Below are positions 6,592-14,024 of a stretch of DNA of 64,000 nucleotides, in pieces (within the stretch, counting starts at the first letter, position 1; each line of letters begins with the position of its first letter). The position numbers were made by a program, and so were the translations under genes. The notes below the pieces were generated by a model, which saw nothing but the letters and a program-made list of their open reading frames with translations, had not been told where the DNA came from and ran no database searches. The stretch spans positions 124,001 through 188,000 of the forward strand of contig NZ_JAPDVG010000001.1 of the NCBI RefSeq assembly GCF_026015625.1, in the 5' to 3' direction. Source of the DNA: Segatella copri. Its GTDB lineage: Bacteria; Bacteroidota; Bacteroidia; Bacteroidales; Bacteroidaceae.

Positions 6592-7504
6592 TGTCTGTTA
6601 CGTTTTGTCTATGATTTTTCATTTCTGATACTATCTCGTTGTATTGAGAATCAATTTTGTTAACCGAAAAATTGTTCATTATCCAAGTCTTGTCGATACG
6701 ACGTAGAAACTCTTCCAATGCCTTAAGCAAGCTCTCGTCATCTATCGGAAGCGGCACTGTTTTGTGACTTCTAGCAAAAGAAATCTTCTTTAGGATAGAG
6801 TTCATAGCCTTTGCATCCTTGGGTTGCCAATAATAGGCAGAGTCATAGAGTTCTTGGTAATACTTCTCGAATATTTGCCGTCCCTTGTGGCAGATGGTAA
6901 ACTCTTTCGGTTTCGATTTCCTCGTGCGCGCGCTAGAAGGAGAAGATAATTTTATATTATCTTCCCGTTCCGTAGGAACGGAATATATATTCTTTGAAGG
7001 GTTTGGGGAACTTTCTTTGGACTCTGGCATTTGCTTAGCATTTGCTAGAGATTCGCTAGCATTTGCTAGAATATCTGTAGCATTTGCCAGAGAATTTGTA
7101 GCATTTGCTAGAGATTCGCTAGCATTTGCTTGGCATTTGCTAGAAGATTCCTTAGCATTTGCTACGAAATTTCTAGCCTTTGCTGCACCACCTGCACGAC
7201 CGGCTCTAGCTCTAGCTTCGCTGACTTTTCTTGCCTGCTCGATGGTGTCTGAAAGTTCCTTAGAATAGAAATATTCTTCCTCAACCTCGAATAAATCAAA
7301 ATCCTCAACTACAGATTGCACCACGGAAACATCAACACGCATCTCATAAGCTATCATAGAATAATCCTTTGACAGCTTATGATCCTCGTCTTCCTCCAAT
7401 AGTTGCATAAGAGCAACGTAGATGCCGTAGGCAGCTATGCCGTGCTTCACCCTTGCTCTCATTACTTCTGGAGAATCACTATTTCTGATGCAATTATATT
7501 TCAT
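6500..7504 (-). CDS. Phage replication initiator-like protein (DUF4373-type N-terminus) containing origin iterons
   Basis: 334 residues. The N-terminal 90 or so residues (start MKYNCIRNSDSPEVMRARVK, winged-helix-like, with 'HGIAAYGIYVALMQLL') match the DUF4373/Lin1244-type domain found in phage replication initiators. Residues about 107-160 are a low-complexity run of (S/T)LANA repeats encoded by the 21-bp iterons of the presumed origin. The C-terminal third has 'PKEFTICHKGRQIFEKYYQ' and may contact the helicase or loader. The gene is followed by the DnaC-like and DnaB-like genes, as in lambda O-P. Its leader (7505-7527) is complementary to the predicted sRNA at 8058-8140. Confidence 0.75.
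   Translation of the reverse strand: MKYNCIRNSDSPEVMRARVKHGIAAYGIYVALMQLLEEDEDHKLSKDYSMIAYEMRVDVSVVQSVVEDFDLFEVEEEYFYSKELSDTIEQARKVSEARARAGRAGGAAKARNFVANAKESSSKCQANASESLANATNSLANATDILANASESLANAKQMPESKESSPNPSKNIYSVPTEREDNIKLSSPSSARTRKSKPKEFTICHKGRQIFEKYYQELYDSAYYWQPKDAKAMNSILKKISFARSHKTVPLPIDDESLLKALEEFLRRIDKTWIMNNFSVNKIDSQYNEIVSEMKNHRQNVTDNGNNTKTGWKAPDHKDTSAYRSGFGVAVGK
6943..7185. other. Predicted phage replication origin: nine iterons plus AT-rich dyad
   Basis: Core GCATTTGCTAG or a close variant starts at 7027, 7038, 7059, 7080, 7101, 7122, 7133, 7155 and 7175. Full copies read CTAGCATTTGCTAG, a palindrome. The spacing is 21 bp (two helical turns) with two half-steps of 11. To the left are AAGATAAT/ATTATCTT (6943-6963), a CCGTTCC-GTA-GGAACGG hairpin (6965-6981) and AT-rich DNA, suiting an unwinding element. 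Iterons inside the initiator gene next to AT-rich DNA is the layout of the lambda origin in gene O. The functional call is inferred; the repeats are directly visible. Confidence 0.75.
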
Positions 7505-7508
7505 AATC

Positions 7509-7772
7509 TTATTGGTTCAAGTCCTCGTTCTTAATGAAGCATATCTTACCTCGCTTTATACTATTTGCCAGGGAGTCAACTTCTGTCTGTAACTTACTGT
7601 AAACAGCACTTTGCTGCTTAGAGATAAAATTGTGGATAGAAGCCATCCCCTCCAAAATCTTAAACTCACGATACAACACACCTGCCGACTTGAACTGTTT
7701 GTCCAAGCCTACCAAGAACGTTCTGTAGTCCTTGATTCCTTCAAAATCTCTTAGAAATTCTGTCTCTTCCAT
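7509..7772 (-). CDS. Hypothetical phage protein, 87 aa
   Basis: Soluble helical protein (start MEETEFLRDFEGIKDYRTFL). I do not recognise it. It is the first gene behind the leftward promoter at 7817-7848 and lies 4 bp upstream of the initiator gene, so the two are probably coupled. The last 17 bases before its stop codon and the stop itself are the stretch complementary to the predicted small RNA. Confidence 0.6.
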   Translation of the reverse strand: MEETEFLRDFEGIKDYRTFLVGLDKQFKSAGVLYREFKILEGMASIHNFISKQQSAVYSKLQTEVDSLANSIKRGKICFIKNEDLNQ

Positions 7773-7816
7773 ATTGTATAATATTTTATTTATAACTATA
7801 TTGTTTCTCCTTAATG

Positions 7817-7848
7817 CAAAATTACGAATTTTATTCGATATATGTAAA
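7817..7848 (-). promoter_or_regulatory. Leftward promoter of the replication operon, operator-like motif
   Basis: Minus strand TTTA (7845-7848), 20 bp, TAATTTTG (7817-7824), with CATATATCGAA just inside the -33 box. The motif sits at exactly the same offset from the -7 box as at 4436, 14055 and 15024. It lies 45 bp upstream of the 7772 start codon and would drive the initiator, loader and helicase genes. Confidence 0.65.
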
Positions 7849-7896
7849 AGAATTAACTTAAATATTCAAAAATACCAAAATATATTTAGATATATA

Positions 7897-7928
7897 TTTG
7901 GCTATCTCATTTTTTTTTAGTACTTTTG
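7897..7928 (+). promoter_or_regulatory. Rightward promoter of predicted small RNA 1
   Basis: Perfect consensus: TTTG at 7897-7900, 20 bp, TACTTTTG at 7921-7928, on the strand opposite to the phage genes. No gene follows on that strand; an intrinsic terminator lies at 7983-8008. Confidence 0.7.
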
Positions 7929-7933
7929 CAGTA

Positions 7934-8008
7934 TGTTTTTTCCATTATATTCTGTAAAAGAATATTGTATGGGTTTCTCTTTAGCCTGCTGGCGAGCAGG
8001 CTTTTTTT
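7934..8008 (+). ncRNA. Predicted small RNA 1, about 75 nt
   Basis: The 5' end is set about 6 bases after the -7 box and the 3' end at the T-run of the terminator. The terminator is an 8-bp stem AGCCTGCT/AGCAGGCT with a GGCG loop (7983-8002) followed by seven T. The T-run exists only in this direction, so it does not serve the leftward genes. No coding frame with a start and stop fits within the transcript. Target unknown; only weak local matches to the leader of the 7772 gene are seen. Confidence 0.55.
7983..8008 (+). terminator. Intrinsic terminator of small RNA 1
   Basis: Perfect 8-bp stem, 4-base loop and seven T (8002-8008). On the minus strand the stem is followed by a purine-rich run, so it is directional. 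Confidence 0.8.
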
Positions 8009-8019
8009 ATTGGGATTTA

Positions 8020-8051
8020 TTTGGCAATTTGAAAATAATTCATTACCTTTG
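8020..8051 (+). promoter_or_regulatory. Rightward promoter of predicted small RNA 2
   Basis: Perfect consensus: TTTG at 8020-8023, 20 bp, TACCTTTG at 8044-8051. It is the second promoter in a row on the strand opposite the phage genes, starting 12 bp after the terminator of small RNA 1. Confidence 0.7.
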
Positions 8052-8057
8052 CAAACA

Positions 8058-8140
8058 AATCCCTTTAAAGTATAATCTTTATAGGATTTTAATTGGTTCA
8101 AGTCCTCGGTGTTGTGAAACACTGGGGACTTATATTTTTT
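8058..8140 (+). ncRNA. Predicted small RNA 2, about 83 nt, complementary to two phage gene leaders
   Basis: Bounded by the promoter at 8020-8051 and a terminator (8100-8140). Positions 8092-8108 equal plus-strand 7511-7527, so the RNA is complementary over 17 bases to the message just upstream of the initiator start codon (7504). Positions 8074-8101 match plus-strand 4360-4385 apart from two inserted G, so it also complements the leader directly upstream of the 4359 start codon. This suggests an antisense regulator of translation. The alternative is a decayed copy of a shared leader, since the minus strand here looks like the same leader with its ATG changed to ATA. Confidence 0.55.
8100..8140 (+). 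terminator. Intrinsic terminator of small RNA 2
   Basis: A 14-bp stem with two G-T wobbles (8100-8113 with 8118-8131), a GTGA loop, then ATATTTTTT. Its 5' arm carries part of the sequence complementary to the initiator message. The T-run is only in the rightward direction. Confidence 0.75.
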
Positions 8141-8630
8141 ACAGATTAACGGTGATACCTTTCTCATAACTCAGTCTCTTTACTTCATTAGTATAATACT
8201 TAATCATTTTCTCCAACTCATCGTCATCCCATTTCTTGATGGAGTGAGCACGCTCTCGCAGGGTGGAAAATCGGGAAACACCAATCTTCTTTATCAGATT
8301 CTCCTGGTAGTATATAAGATGGTCTGACTTCACTCTGTTGCACCCGATACATTCTGCATTGCAGTTATCTTCATCAAATCGGGTGGCCATGTTGGAACGT
8401 CCGAAGAAATGACCGCAATCAAGCTCTCTGTACGGCTTTATCTTTCCGCAGCTGATACATTGTCCCATGCCGCTTGGCATGCAGTCTCTCAGACGTATAT
8501 ACAATGCAAACACCTTGTCTAGTCTCTTGACCAAATCAGGCTTACTCTTCTTTCTCTTTTTGGGAGCAGAAGGAGATTTCTTCTTTTTCTTATAAATTGG
8601 AAACATTTCTTTTGAATTTACATGTAACAT
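8139..8630 (-). CDS. NinG-like recombination protein (Rap family)
   Basis: Up to 163 residues. A Lys-rich N-terminus is followed by a zinc-binding region CISCGKIKPYRELDCGHFFG and then 'NCNAECIGCNRVKSD', the Cys/His pattern of the lambda NinG/Rap family. That family acts on recombination intermediates and is related to HNH-type folds. A start at Met-9 (8606) is equally possible and would shorten the overlap with the upstream gene from 41 to 17 bp. The gene fits the recombination block around it (helicase, NinB-like, Sak4-like). Confidence 0.8.
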   Translation of the reverse strand: MLHVNSKEMFPIYKKKKKSPSAPKKRKKSKPDLVKRLDKVFALYIRLRDCMPSGMGQCISCGKIKPYRELDCGHFFGRSNMATRFDEDNCNAECIGCNRVKSDHLIYYQENLIKKIGVSRFSTLRERAHSIKKWDDDELEKMIKYYTNEVKRLSYEKGITVNL

Positions 8631-8802
8631 ATTTGTCCGTCATGTTCGCAAAATCAACACATAAACGGCAAGCTAAACTTCCTACATAAATTGGTTCTTG
8701 TGTAAATACTCCCTTTCTGCAATGCGGACAGAGAGTTAAATACTCAGTTCCTAATGCGGAATCTCTTTGCTTATATTCAATAAGCTCATTTAGAACGCTC
8801 AT
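8590..8802 (-). CDS. Zinc-ribbon-like small phage protein, 70 aa
   Basis: Contains CPHCRKG and a later CRLC pair, a C-x2-C...C-x2-C layout suggesting one zinc ribbon. No function known. It overlaps the helicase gene upstream by 4 bp and the NinG-like gene downstream, so it is part of the recombination operon. Confidence 0.6.
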   Translation of the reverse strand: MSVLNELIEYKQRDSALGTEYLTLCPHCRKGVFTQEPIYVGSLACRLCVDFANMTDKYVTCKFKRNVSNL

Positions 8803-9974
8803 CTTAGTACGACATTAGTTAATTGTGTTCCTCTGGAATACACCGCCCATTTCGTGGTTCCTGGAGGTCTGCTAATAAAGAGGTCTGCGACATTTCCGAA
8901 CCGGCTATAGTTTCCCGACAAGTCAACTATCCACCCATCCTTGCCTTCAAAAGGTCTGATAGCGCGACCTACCATCTGGTAGTAGAGCCCGAGAGATTTC
9001 GTCGGGCGTGCCAAGACAACGGTGTCTAAGGCTGGATAATCGAATCCCGTAGTCAGTACACCAACGTTGGCAACAACCTTTATTTCTCTCCTCTTGAATC
9101 CTTCGAGAATGGCTTCACGCTCCTTTTTGGGTGTCTCTCCTGTCACGATGGCGGCATTGACTCCGAGTGATTGGAGTTTATCAACCAGCTGCCTGGCCTC
9201 CCTTGTGAAAGCGGTAAATACAAGTACTCCCTTTCTAGGAATGCCGCTTTTAGGCTGCAGAACCTTGACTACTGTGTTTGATAACTTATCGTAGAATCCG
9301 CTACGCTCATACTCTGCGAGGAGACTTCTTTCATCATAATCTGCACCGGTGGAGTTGCTTCTGACTCTTCTTAAATCCAATGTCGTCAAATCGTAATAAT
9401 GCAAGTCTGCGAGATAACCTTTAGAAAGTAGTTCTCCAATCTGACAACAATAGATGACCTTTGAAAATATTCTAGGTCTTACTCTCGTGAGGAACTTCAA
9501 GATGGAACCTCCTTCGGCACGATCAAGACGGTATGGCGTGGCTGTTAATCCAACAACCTGTCTGTTCTTCGCTTCTATGAACTCCTTGTACTGCCCAGCT
9601 TTAGAGTTTACGTAATGACATTCGTCAATTATGATGTTCTTGAAACAATCGAAGTCTGACATATGGTTCATTACGCTTCCGATGGTGGCAAAGGTTATTC
9701 TGTTTATGTCCTTACATCCTACAGAGGCACTATAGCAACCGCAATCGAAGATACCATAGCTTTGCAGTTTGGCAAAGTTCTGCTGAAGAATTTCCTTACT
9801 AGGTTGAAATACTAACAGCGGCCCTTCCAGACGAGAGGCGATATCTGCTATCACCAAGCTCTTTCCTGCACCCGTAGGCAGGATAACCAATCCGTTCTTG
9901 TCAGCCTTGCTAGTGAACAGCCTTACGGCTGCATCACTAGCTTGCTTTTGATAATTTCTAAGAGTGTACTTCAT
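8799..9974 (-). CDS. Superfamily 2 DNA helicase (DEAD/DEAH-box)
   Basis: 391 residues with the SF2 motifs in order: Walker A PTGAGKS (33-39), box II DECH (about 117-120), motif III TATP (about 144-147), and motif VI QMVGRAIRP near residue 335. It resembles the SSL2/RadD-like helicases carried by many phages in place of a larger recombination helicase. Expected to use ATP to remodel or unwind DNA during phage replication or recombination. It overlaps its neighbours by 1-4 bp on both sides. Confidence 0.9.
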   Translation of the reverse strand: MKYTLRNYQKQASDAAVRLFTSKADKNGLVILPTGAGKSLVIADIASRLEGPLLVFQPSKEILQQNFAKLQSYGIFDCGCYSASVGCKDINRITFATIGSVMNHMSDFDCFKNIIIDECHYVNSKAGQYKEFIEAKNRQVVGLTATPYRLDRAEGGSILKFLTRVRPRIFSKVIYCCQIGELLSKGYLADLHYYDLTTLDLRRVRSNSTGADYDERSLLAEYERSGFYDKLSNTVVKVLQPKSGIPRKGVLVFTAFTREARQLVDKLQSLGVNAAIVTGETPKKEREAILEGFKRREIKVVANVGVLTTGFDYPALDTVVLARPTKSLGLYYQMVGRAIRPFEGKDGWIVDLSGNYSRFGNVADLFISRPPGTTKWAVYSRGTQLTNVVLR

Positions 9975-10657
9975 TACTCGCCGAATGGTAATTCATCATC
10001 GTCATCATCTGAAGACTGCTCTGGCTGAGCTTCTTCTTTTGGCTGCTCCTCTTCTGGGAACTCCAATCCGAAGACATCTTTCATGCTCTCACGATTCTTG
10101 ACCTCATTTGCCCAAATCTCAGAACGGTCCGGGATAGCATAAGCCTTTGCAAGTAAGAACTTCTCGGTATTTGCATCCCAATTATATACGAGATAGTAAC
10201 CTGCCAATGCAATACAGAACACGTTCTTCGACTTAAGACGCATATCAACAGTTCCCTGGCGCACTTCAGCGGCGTACTTGGCTACTTCCATAAGAACAGA
10301 AGCATAAGCCTCTTCTGCATCCTTCTTCATCTTCTTGGCTTTTTCCAAAGCCTCCTCCAACTCCAGCTTGCGAGCTGGCACAACGTTCTCTTCGAGTGTG
10401 CAATACTCCTCTCTGATGTTCTTCTTCTCGAACTCATCGAGGAAACGTGTAACCAACTCATTGTCAGGGAAGGTCGCCGTGAAGTGCTTTCCGACAAACT
10501 TAAGGATGTCTGCCTTATTCTTCAAAGGCTTCTCTCCGCAAAGGTTCTCCTCGGTCAAAGCAAGGAAGTCCAACTCCATTGGGAACATGTCTTTTACACC
10601 TTCCTCCAATACAAACTCAATGTTCTCAGGAACATAATTTTTCAAATCTGATTTCAT
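9974..10657 (-). CDS. Hypothetical phage protein with SSB-like acidic tail, 227 aa
   Basis: Central charged coiled-coil stretch (about residues 90-130, rich in Lys, Glu and Ala), then a compact domain, and a disordered acidic tail (from about residue 195) ending DDDDDELPFGE. That tail resembles the C-terminal tip by which SSB binds partner proteins. No enzymatic motif seen. It sits between the NinB-like gene and the helicase and shares its stop/start base with the helicase gene. Confidence 0.65.
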   Translation of the reverse strand: MKSDLKNYVPENIEFVLEEGVKDMFPMELDFLALTEENLCGEKPLKNKADILKFVGKHFTATFPDNELVTRFLDEFEKKNIREEYCTLEENVVPARKLELEEALEKAKKMKKDAEEAYASVLMEVAKYAAEVRQGTVDMRLKSKNVFCIALAGYYLVYNWDANTEKFLLAKAYAIPDRSEIWANEVKNRESMKDVFGLEFPEEEQPKEEAQPEQSSDDDDDELPFGE

Positions 10658-10659
10658 AA

Positions 10660-11115
10660 TTATAAATACTTTTCATATAATGCTATCTGTTTCTGAGCTT
10701 CAAGCAAGGCTGCTTCTTCATTAGGTTCGGGTATATACAACCCTGCAACCATACTTGAATAGTTCCGAAACTTCTCAATAGCGTCTGTTAATTCTTTTGT
10801 GTCAAGGTCAGCCGTGCTTCTCCAATAAGTTACAGGCTGTCCTCTTCTGTTTGTTCTCTGCTTCGCAAAGATTTCTCTGTTCACTATCTGCTTGAAAATG
10901 TTATACTTCACATATTCTTCATCGTAGCCGAACTCTGATGCGAAATACTGAAGGCACACATGCAGATAGCTGTTTTGGGCGAGGGAACGTGGACGGTGCT
11001 TTTTCTTCACCTCCACGATAAAACCCTTTCCGCTTTTCAGGGCATCCATGTAAAGGCCATTGCAATAGTCCTTGTAGTCTGCCCTGTCCTTGTCATTGTT
11101 GAGATTGAAAATCAT
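10660..11115 (-). CDS. NinB-like recombination mediator
   Basis: 151 residues. 'KKHRPRSLAQNSYLHVCLQ' matches the conserved 'RSxxQNxxLW' signature of lambda NinB (Orf), and the distal 'DLDTKELTDAIEKFRNY' helix with the 'GLYIPEP' ending also matches the family's C-terminal region. NinB proteins bind single-stranded DNA and can stand in for RecFOR loading functions. It lies 2 bp from the SSB-like gene. The call is from motif resemblance, not a full alignment. Confidence 0.65.
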   Translation of the reverse strand: MIFNLNNDKDRADYKDYCNGLYMDALKSGKGFIVEVKKKHRPRSLAQNSYLHVCLQYFASEFGYDEEYVKYNIFKQIVNREIFAKQRTNRRGQPVTYWRSTADLDTKELTDAIEKFRNYSSMVAGLYIPEPNEEAALLEAQKQIALYEKYL

Positions 11116-11117
11116 AA

Positions 11118-11531
11118 CTAGAATGGCAAATCATCATCTTTGCCCGGCTGCGGTGCCGGTGACTGAACTCCTTGTGGCTGCGGTGGTGGAGGAGCTTGCT
11201 GCTGCGTCTGGCCACCTCTCTGATACTTTTCTATCTTATAACCCGAAATGGTATTGAAATACTTTACCGGGTCATTTGCACTCTTCTGATACTTGGTACC
11301 TTGAAGAGCAAAAGATATAGTAACAATCTCGCCAACTGCAAAATCAGCAGGATCATCCACGTGCTTTCCGCTGAACTCAAAACTTGGGTAGTTCTCGTAC
11401 ACCTCTCCGAAGTTCGAGTGTGTACAGTTAAGAACCACAACTCTCTTTTTGAACGGCTCTCCGCCGCTCTTGCTTGGTATTTCCTCGACATTGCCGATAA
11501 GTAATACCCTTCCTGTCATTGTATTAGCCAT
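11118..11531 (-). CDS. SSB-like OB-fold protein (DUF3127 type)
   Basis: 137 residues. An N-terminal beta-rich region (start MTGRVLLIGNVEEIPSK after the first residues) resembles the DUF3127 OB-fold family. A Gln/Pro-rich linker (about residues 108-128) and the tail KDDDLPF follow, the canonical SSB tip for recruiting helicases and nucleases. It probably coats single-stranded DNA during phage recombination. It overlaps the nuclease gene by 8 bp. Confidence 0.8.
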   Translation of the reverse strand: MANTMTGRVLLIGNVEEIPSKSGGEPFKKRVVVLNCTHSNFGEVYENYPSFEFSGKHVDDPADFAVGEIVTISFALQGTKYQKSANDPVKYFNTISGYKIEKYQRGGQTQQQAPPPPQPQGVQSPAPQPGKDDDLPF

Positions 11532-12261
11532 CTGATTCTGTTAATGGTAAATATGGTAATAATTCTCTCATTTCTACCCATTTGAGGAAGTTACGCAATA
11601 ATGTATGGTTTTTGTCTTCCATCCCCGGGTATCTGTAACAAGTGATTGCTGGCTCATAAGGAGTAAGCTTGAGACCTCTCACGTCTCCCTTGTGCTTATC
11701 CTTATTGTAGCCCTCAAAGACAAACAAGTCAAAATGGAACACGTCAGCTTCAAACAATTCTAGGTAAAGCTGCCATTGGCAGCTATCTATATAGTCTTTG
11801 TCTGATACCGGTCCGTACTTAGTCTTGATGTCTCTTATCTCTAGTCCGTCAATCATATCGGCACATCCCGTGATAACGGCATCGCCGAAATCCTTGTATT
11901 CACGAACCTCATGAAAGGCGCCAGGATGCTCATTCCTGTATTTCAAAGCAACCTTACATTGTGGAATGTCGAGAATCGCTTCACCTTCATCAAAGACGAA
12001 CCTTCTTCCTTTCGGAACGGGTTCTGTCTTATCTTTCTTATAATAGGTGAAATGACGAACACCTTCCGGCTCCTTGAAGCAATGGGGACTGCCAGTCTCC
12101 ACGATGGAGTGAAAGGCAGTTCCTATTCTTGTGTAATCGTTGCCCTCAAACTTCTTAGTGATATTGTCTATAACGTCCTGCTCTGTAACATAAGCATATT
12201 CGCCAGACATATACCGTCTGAAGCTCTCTAGCTGGGTAACTCTAATCAAAGGCTTCATCAT
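11524..12261 (-). CDS. PD-(D/E)XK superfamily nuclease
   Basis: 245 residues. The catalytic signature is visible as 'CADMIDGLEIRDIKTK' (Asp ... Asp-x-Lys) followed by 'SCQWQLYLELF', whose Gln matches motif IV of the RecB/YqaJ-type exonucleases. An upstream His ('AFHSIVE') fits motif I. In phages such a protein next to a Sak4-like recombinase and an SSB usually resects double-strand ends. ATGATG at the start overlaps the end of the recombinase gene. Confidence 0.8.
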   Translation of the reverse strand: MMKPLIRVTQLESFRRYMSGEYAYVTEQDVIDNITKKFEGNDYTRIGTAFHSIVETGSPHCFKEPEGVRHFTYYKKDKTEPVPKGRRFVFDEGEAILDIPQCKVALKYRNEHPGAFHEVREYKDFGDAVITGCADMIDGLEIRDIKTKYGPVSDKDYIDSCQWQLYLELFEADVFHFDLFVFEGYNKDKHKGDVRGLKLTPYEPAITCYRYPGMEDKNHTLLRNFLKWVEMRELLPYLPLTESDG

Positions 12262-13208
12262 GCTGCATCCTCGTGCTTGACGAACTTCTTGCCCTTCTTG
12301 TCAAAGTCAATGCCTTTGACAGCAAGTTCCTTGATCATCTGATTCATGAATGCCTTCTGATGAATCTTGTTCAATCCGTGGGCAACCTCGATGAGAGCAT
12401 TTGCATCATCTACAGTCTCCACGGCTGCAAGCTTCTTTCGGGCATCATCAACGGCTTCCTGCGCCTTAGCCTGAGCATCTGACTTATTCACGATGGCTTT
12501 CTTCACCTTCTTGATGATGTCTGCCATGCAAGTGTCAAACTCCTCTGTTCCGTAAGCTGGAATCCAAGTGTCCTGCAGGTCTGCAACATTCTTACCAACA
12601 CGATTGTCCTGTGGCTCGAACTTGATGACGCGATTGCCGTTCTCCTTGCAGATGTAACCTACCTGGTCCGCAATACGGATGAGCAAGTCCTTGCTCTGTC
12701 CTGTACAGTCTGGAGAATGCTTGATGTAATCTCCTTCCTGTGTCTCCTTGTCGTGACAGATGAAGATGATATCGGAGTTGTTTGAACGGAGAATGCCGAC
12801 AAACTGCTTGAACAATTCTCCCATCACGCCATATCGCTTCAATGAGTTAGTTCCCAGCTTATGGTCTTGCTGAATAGCAAAAGCGTTGAGATAGTCATCG
12901 AGCATAGCCTTGGCTGTGTCTACTACGATGGTCTTACACTCACTGATCAATCCTGGCTTCCAAACCTGCTTGCCATCCTCAACAACATAGGAACCGATAA
13001 CCTCAGCATTGTAGATGTCTTCCCAGCGTGAAGCCGTGACAACAATGTCTGGACGCTGAACGGCACGGTCAAAGCCTCGGTCGGTGTCGATGAGTAAAGG
13101 ACTGTTGGCTGTAGTAGCCAAAGATGTCTTACCGGTACCTGGAGTACCATAAAGTACGATAATCACTGGACGCTCTGTAACAACGTCATTCTTTCTAATA
13201 ATTGGCAT
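12258..13208 (-). CDS. Sak4-like RecA-fold ATPase (single-strand annealing recombinase)
   Basis: 316 residues. Walker A GTPGTGKTS (about 21-29), then 'PLLIDTDRG', a Walker B-like 'TIVVDTAKAML' and 'DIIFICHDKE', the pattern of the AAA_24/Sak4 phage recombinases. The C-terminal 70 residues are a Lys/Ala-rich helical extension. Sak4 proteins work with SSB to anneal single strands, and the SSB-like and nuclease genes are directly downstream. It follows the LuxR-type regulator gene by 10 bp. Confidence 0.8.
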   Translation of the reverse strand: MPIIRKNDVVTERPVIIVLYGTPGTGKTSLATTANSPLLIDTDRGFDRAVQRPDIVVTASRWEDIYNAEVIGSYVVEDGKQVWKPGLISECKTIVVDTAKAMLDDYLNAFAIQQDHKLGTNSLKRYGVMGELFKQFVGILRSNNSDIIFICHDKETQEGDYIKHSPDCTGQSKDLLIRIADQVGYICKENGNRVIKFEPQDNRVGKNVADLQDTWIPAYGTEEFDTCMADIIKKVKKAIVNKSDAQAKAQEAVDDARKKLAAVETVDDANALIEVAHGLNKIHQKAFMNQMIKELAVKGIDFDKKGKKFVKHEDAA

Positions 13209-13218
13209 AAACTAATAT

Positions 13219-13782
13219 TTAATTGTTAAACAAATTGTTCTTATTTGCATAGGTGATAAACTCAGAGAGCTTATGTATTCCTAGTTTCACATACACAGAC
13301 TTTACGTGCTGATGTATCGTGTTCGGGGAGTTGAATAGCTCGGCTGCCGCCTCCTGCTCGCTTCGTCCCTCATAAAGCAGTTTCATCACGCGCAACTCCG
13401 CAGTAGAAAGATTAGCATTAAACCTTAGCATACATACGATACCTTCATAAGGACATTCACCACGCATTGGGCATTCGACCTTCTCGAAGTTGAACCTTCC
13501 ATCCTTGTCAACATCGACGACATCAAAAGCCGTAGTGTCGAGTCGACAAAAGTTGCATTTGCAAAATCGACGCATCATGAGATACTGATAATAACTCTCG
13601 TTAGGTGCGCTCTTAGAGTAAATCTTCTCCAACGCCTTGTATGCTTCCGGATAGCAAGCGCGAACCTTTTCCAGGATGTATTTCACCAGCTCTGTATGTG
13701 TCTCATCGACCATGAAGTTCTTTCCGTCTGACGTCTTACACCATAGCTCATCCTCGAACATATAGAACTCTAATCCTTCCAT
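13219..13782 (-). CDS. LuxR-type HTH regulator with Cys-rich domain
   Basis: 187 residues. The C-terminal 60 residues form a LuxR/GerE helix-turn-helix ('LSTAELRVMKLLYEGRS' ... 'NTIHQHVKSVYVKLGI'). The middle contains FCKCNFC and 'CPMRGECPYEGIVC', eight or so cysteines likely to bind metal. Positioned as the second gene of the leftward early operon, it could activate later phage genes; this is inference. It overlaps the upstream small HTH gene by 13 bp. Confidence 0.75.
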   Translation of the reverse strand: MEGLEFYMFEDELWCKTSDGKNFMVDETHTELVKYILEKVRACYPEAYKALEKIYSKSAPNESYYQYLMMRRFCKCNFCRLDTTAFDVVDVDKDGRFNFEKVECPMRGECPYEGIVCMLRFNANLSTAELRVMKLLYEGRSEQEAAAELFNSPNTIHQHVKSVYVKLGIHKLSEFITYANKNNLFNN

Positions 13783-14024
13783 AAGTCCTCCTCGCTAATG
13801 CCTGTTAGCTCACACAATACTTCTACATGGATGTGCTGCTGTGGCTTCATACCATATAGAACCCAATTCCTAACTGTCTGCTCGGTAACCTTGCAGCGTC
13901 TAGCGACTTCCGTGATGAAGTCGTATCGCGGGGCACTTCTCATCGGTAACCCCTGATAAAAACCTTTTAAGGTCATTTTTTGAGATTTTTCCTCAAAAGT
14001 GTTTGATGTTTGAATATTTTCCAT
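13770..14024 (-). CDS. Cro-like small HTH protein, first leftward gene
   Basis: 84 residues from the ATG at 14024. A longer frame extends upstream, but the consensus -7 box at 14055-14062 means transcription starts downstream of it, so the upstream part cannot be translated. The protein contains a helix-turn-helix ('FITEVARRCKVTEQTVRNWVLYG') and a terminal 'LCELTGISEEDLW'. Its position opposite the repressor gene in a divergent pair is that of a Cro or early antirepressor. Confidence 0.7.
   Translation of the reverse strand: MENIQTSNTFEEKSQKMTLKGFYQGLPMRSAPRYDFITEVARRCKVTEQTVRNWVLYGMKPQQHIHVEVLCELTGISEEDLWKD

Noticed and set aside
7907..8167. 86-codon leftward frame over the sRNA region
   Set aside because: Poor composition, overlaps both small RNA terminators and has no coupling to its neighbours; the promoters and terminators on the other strand explain the DNA better.
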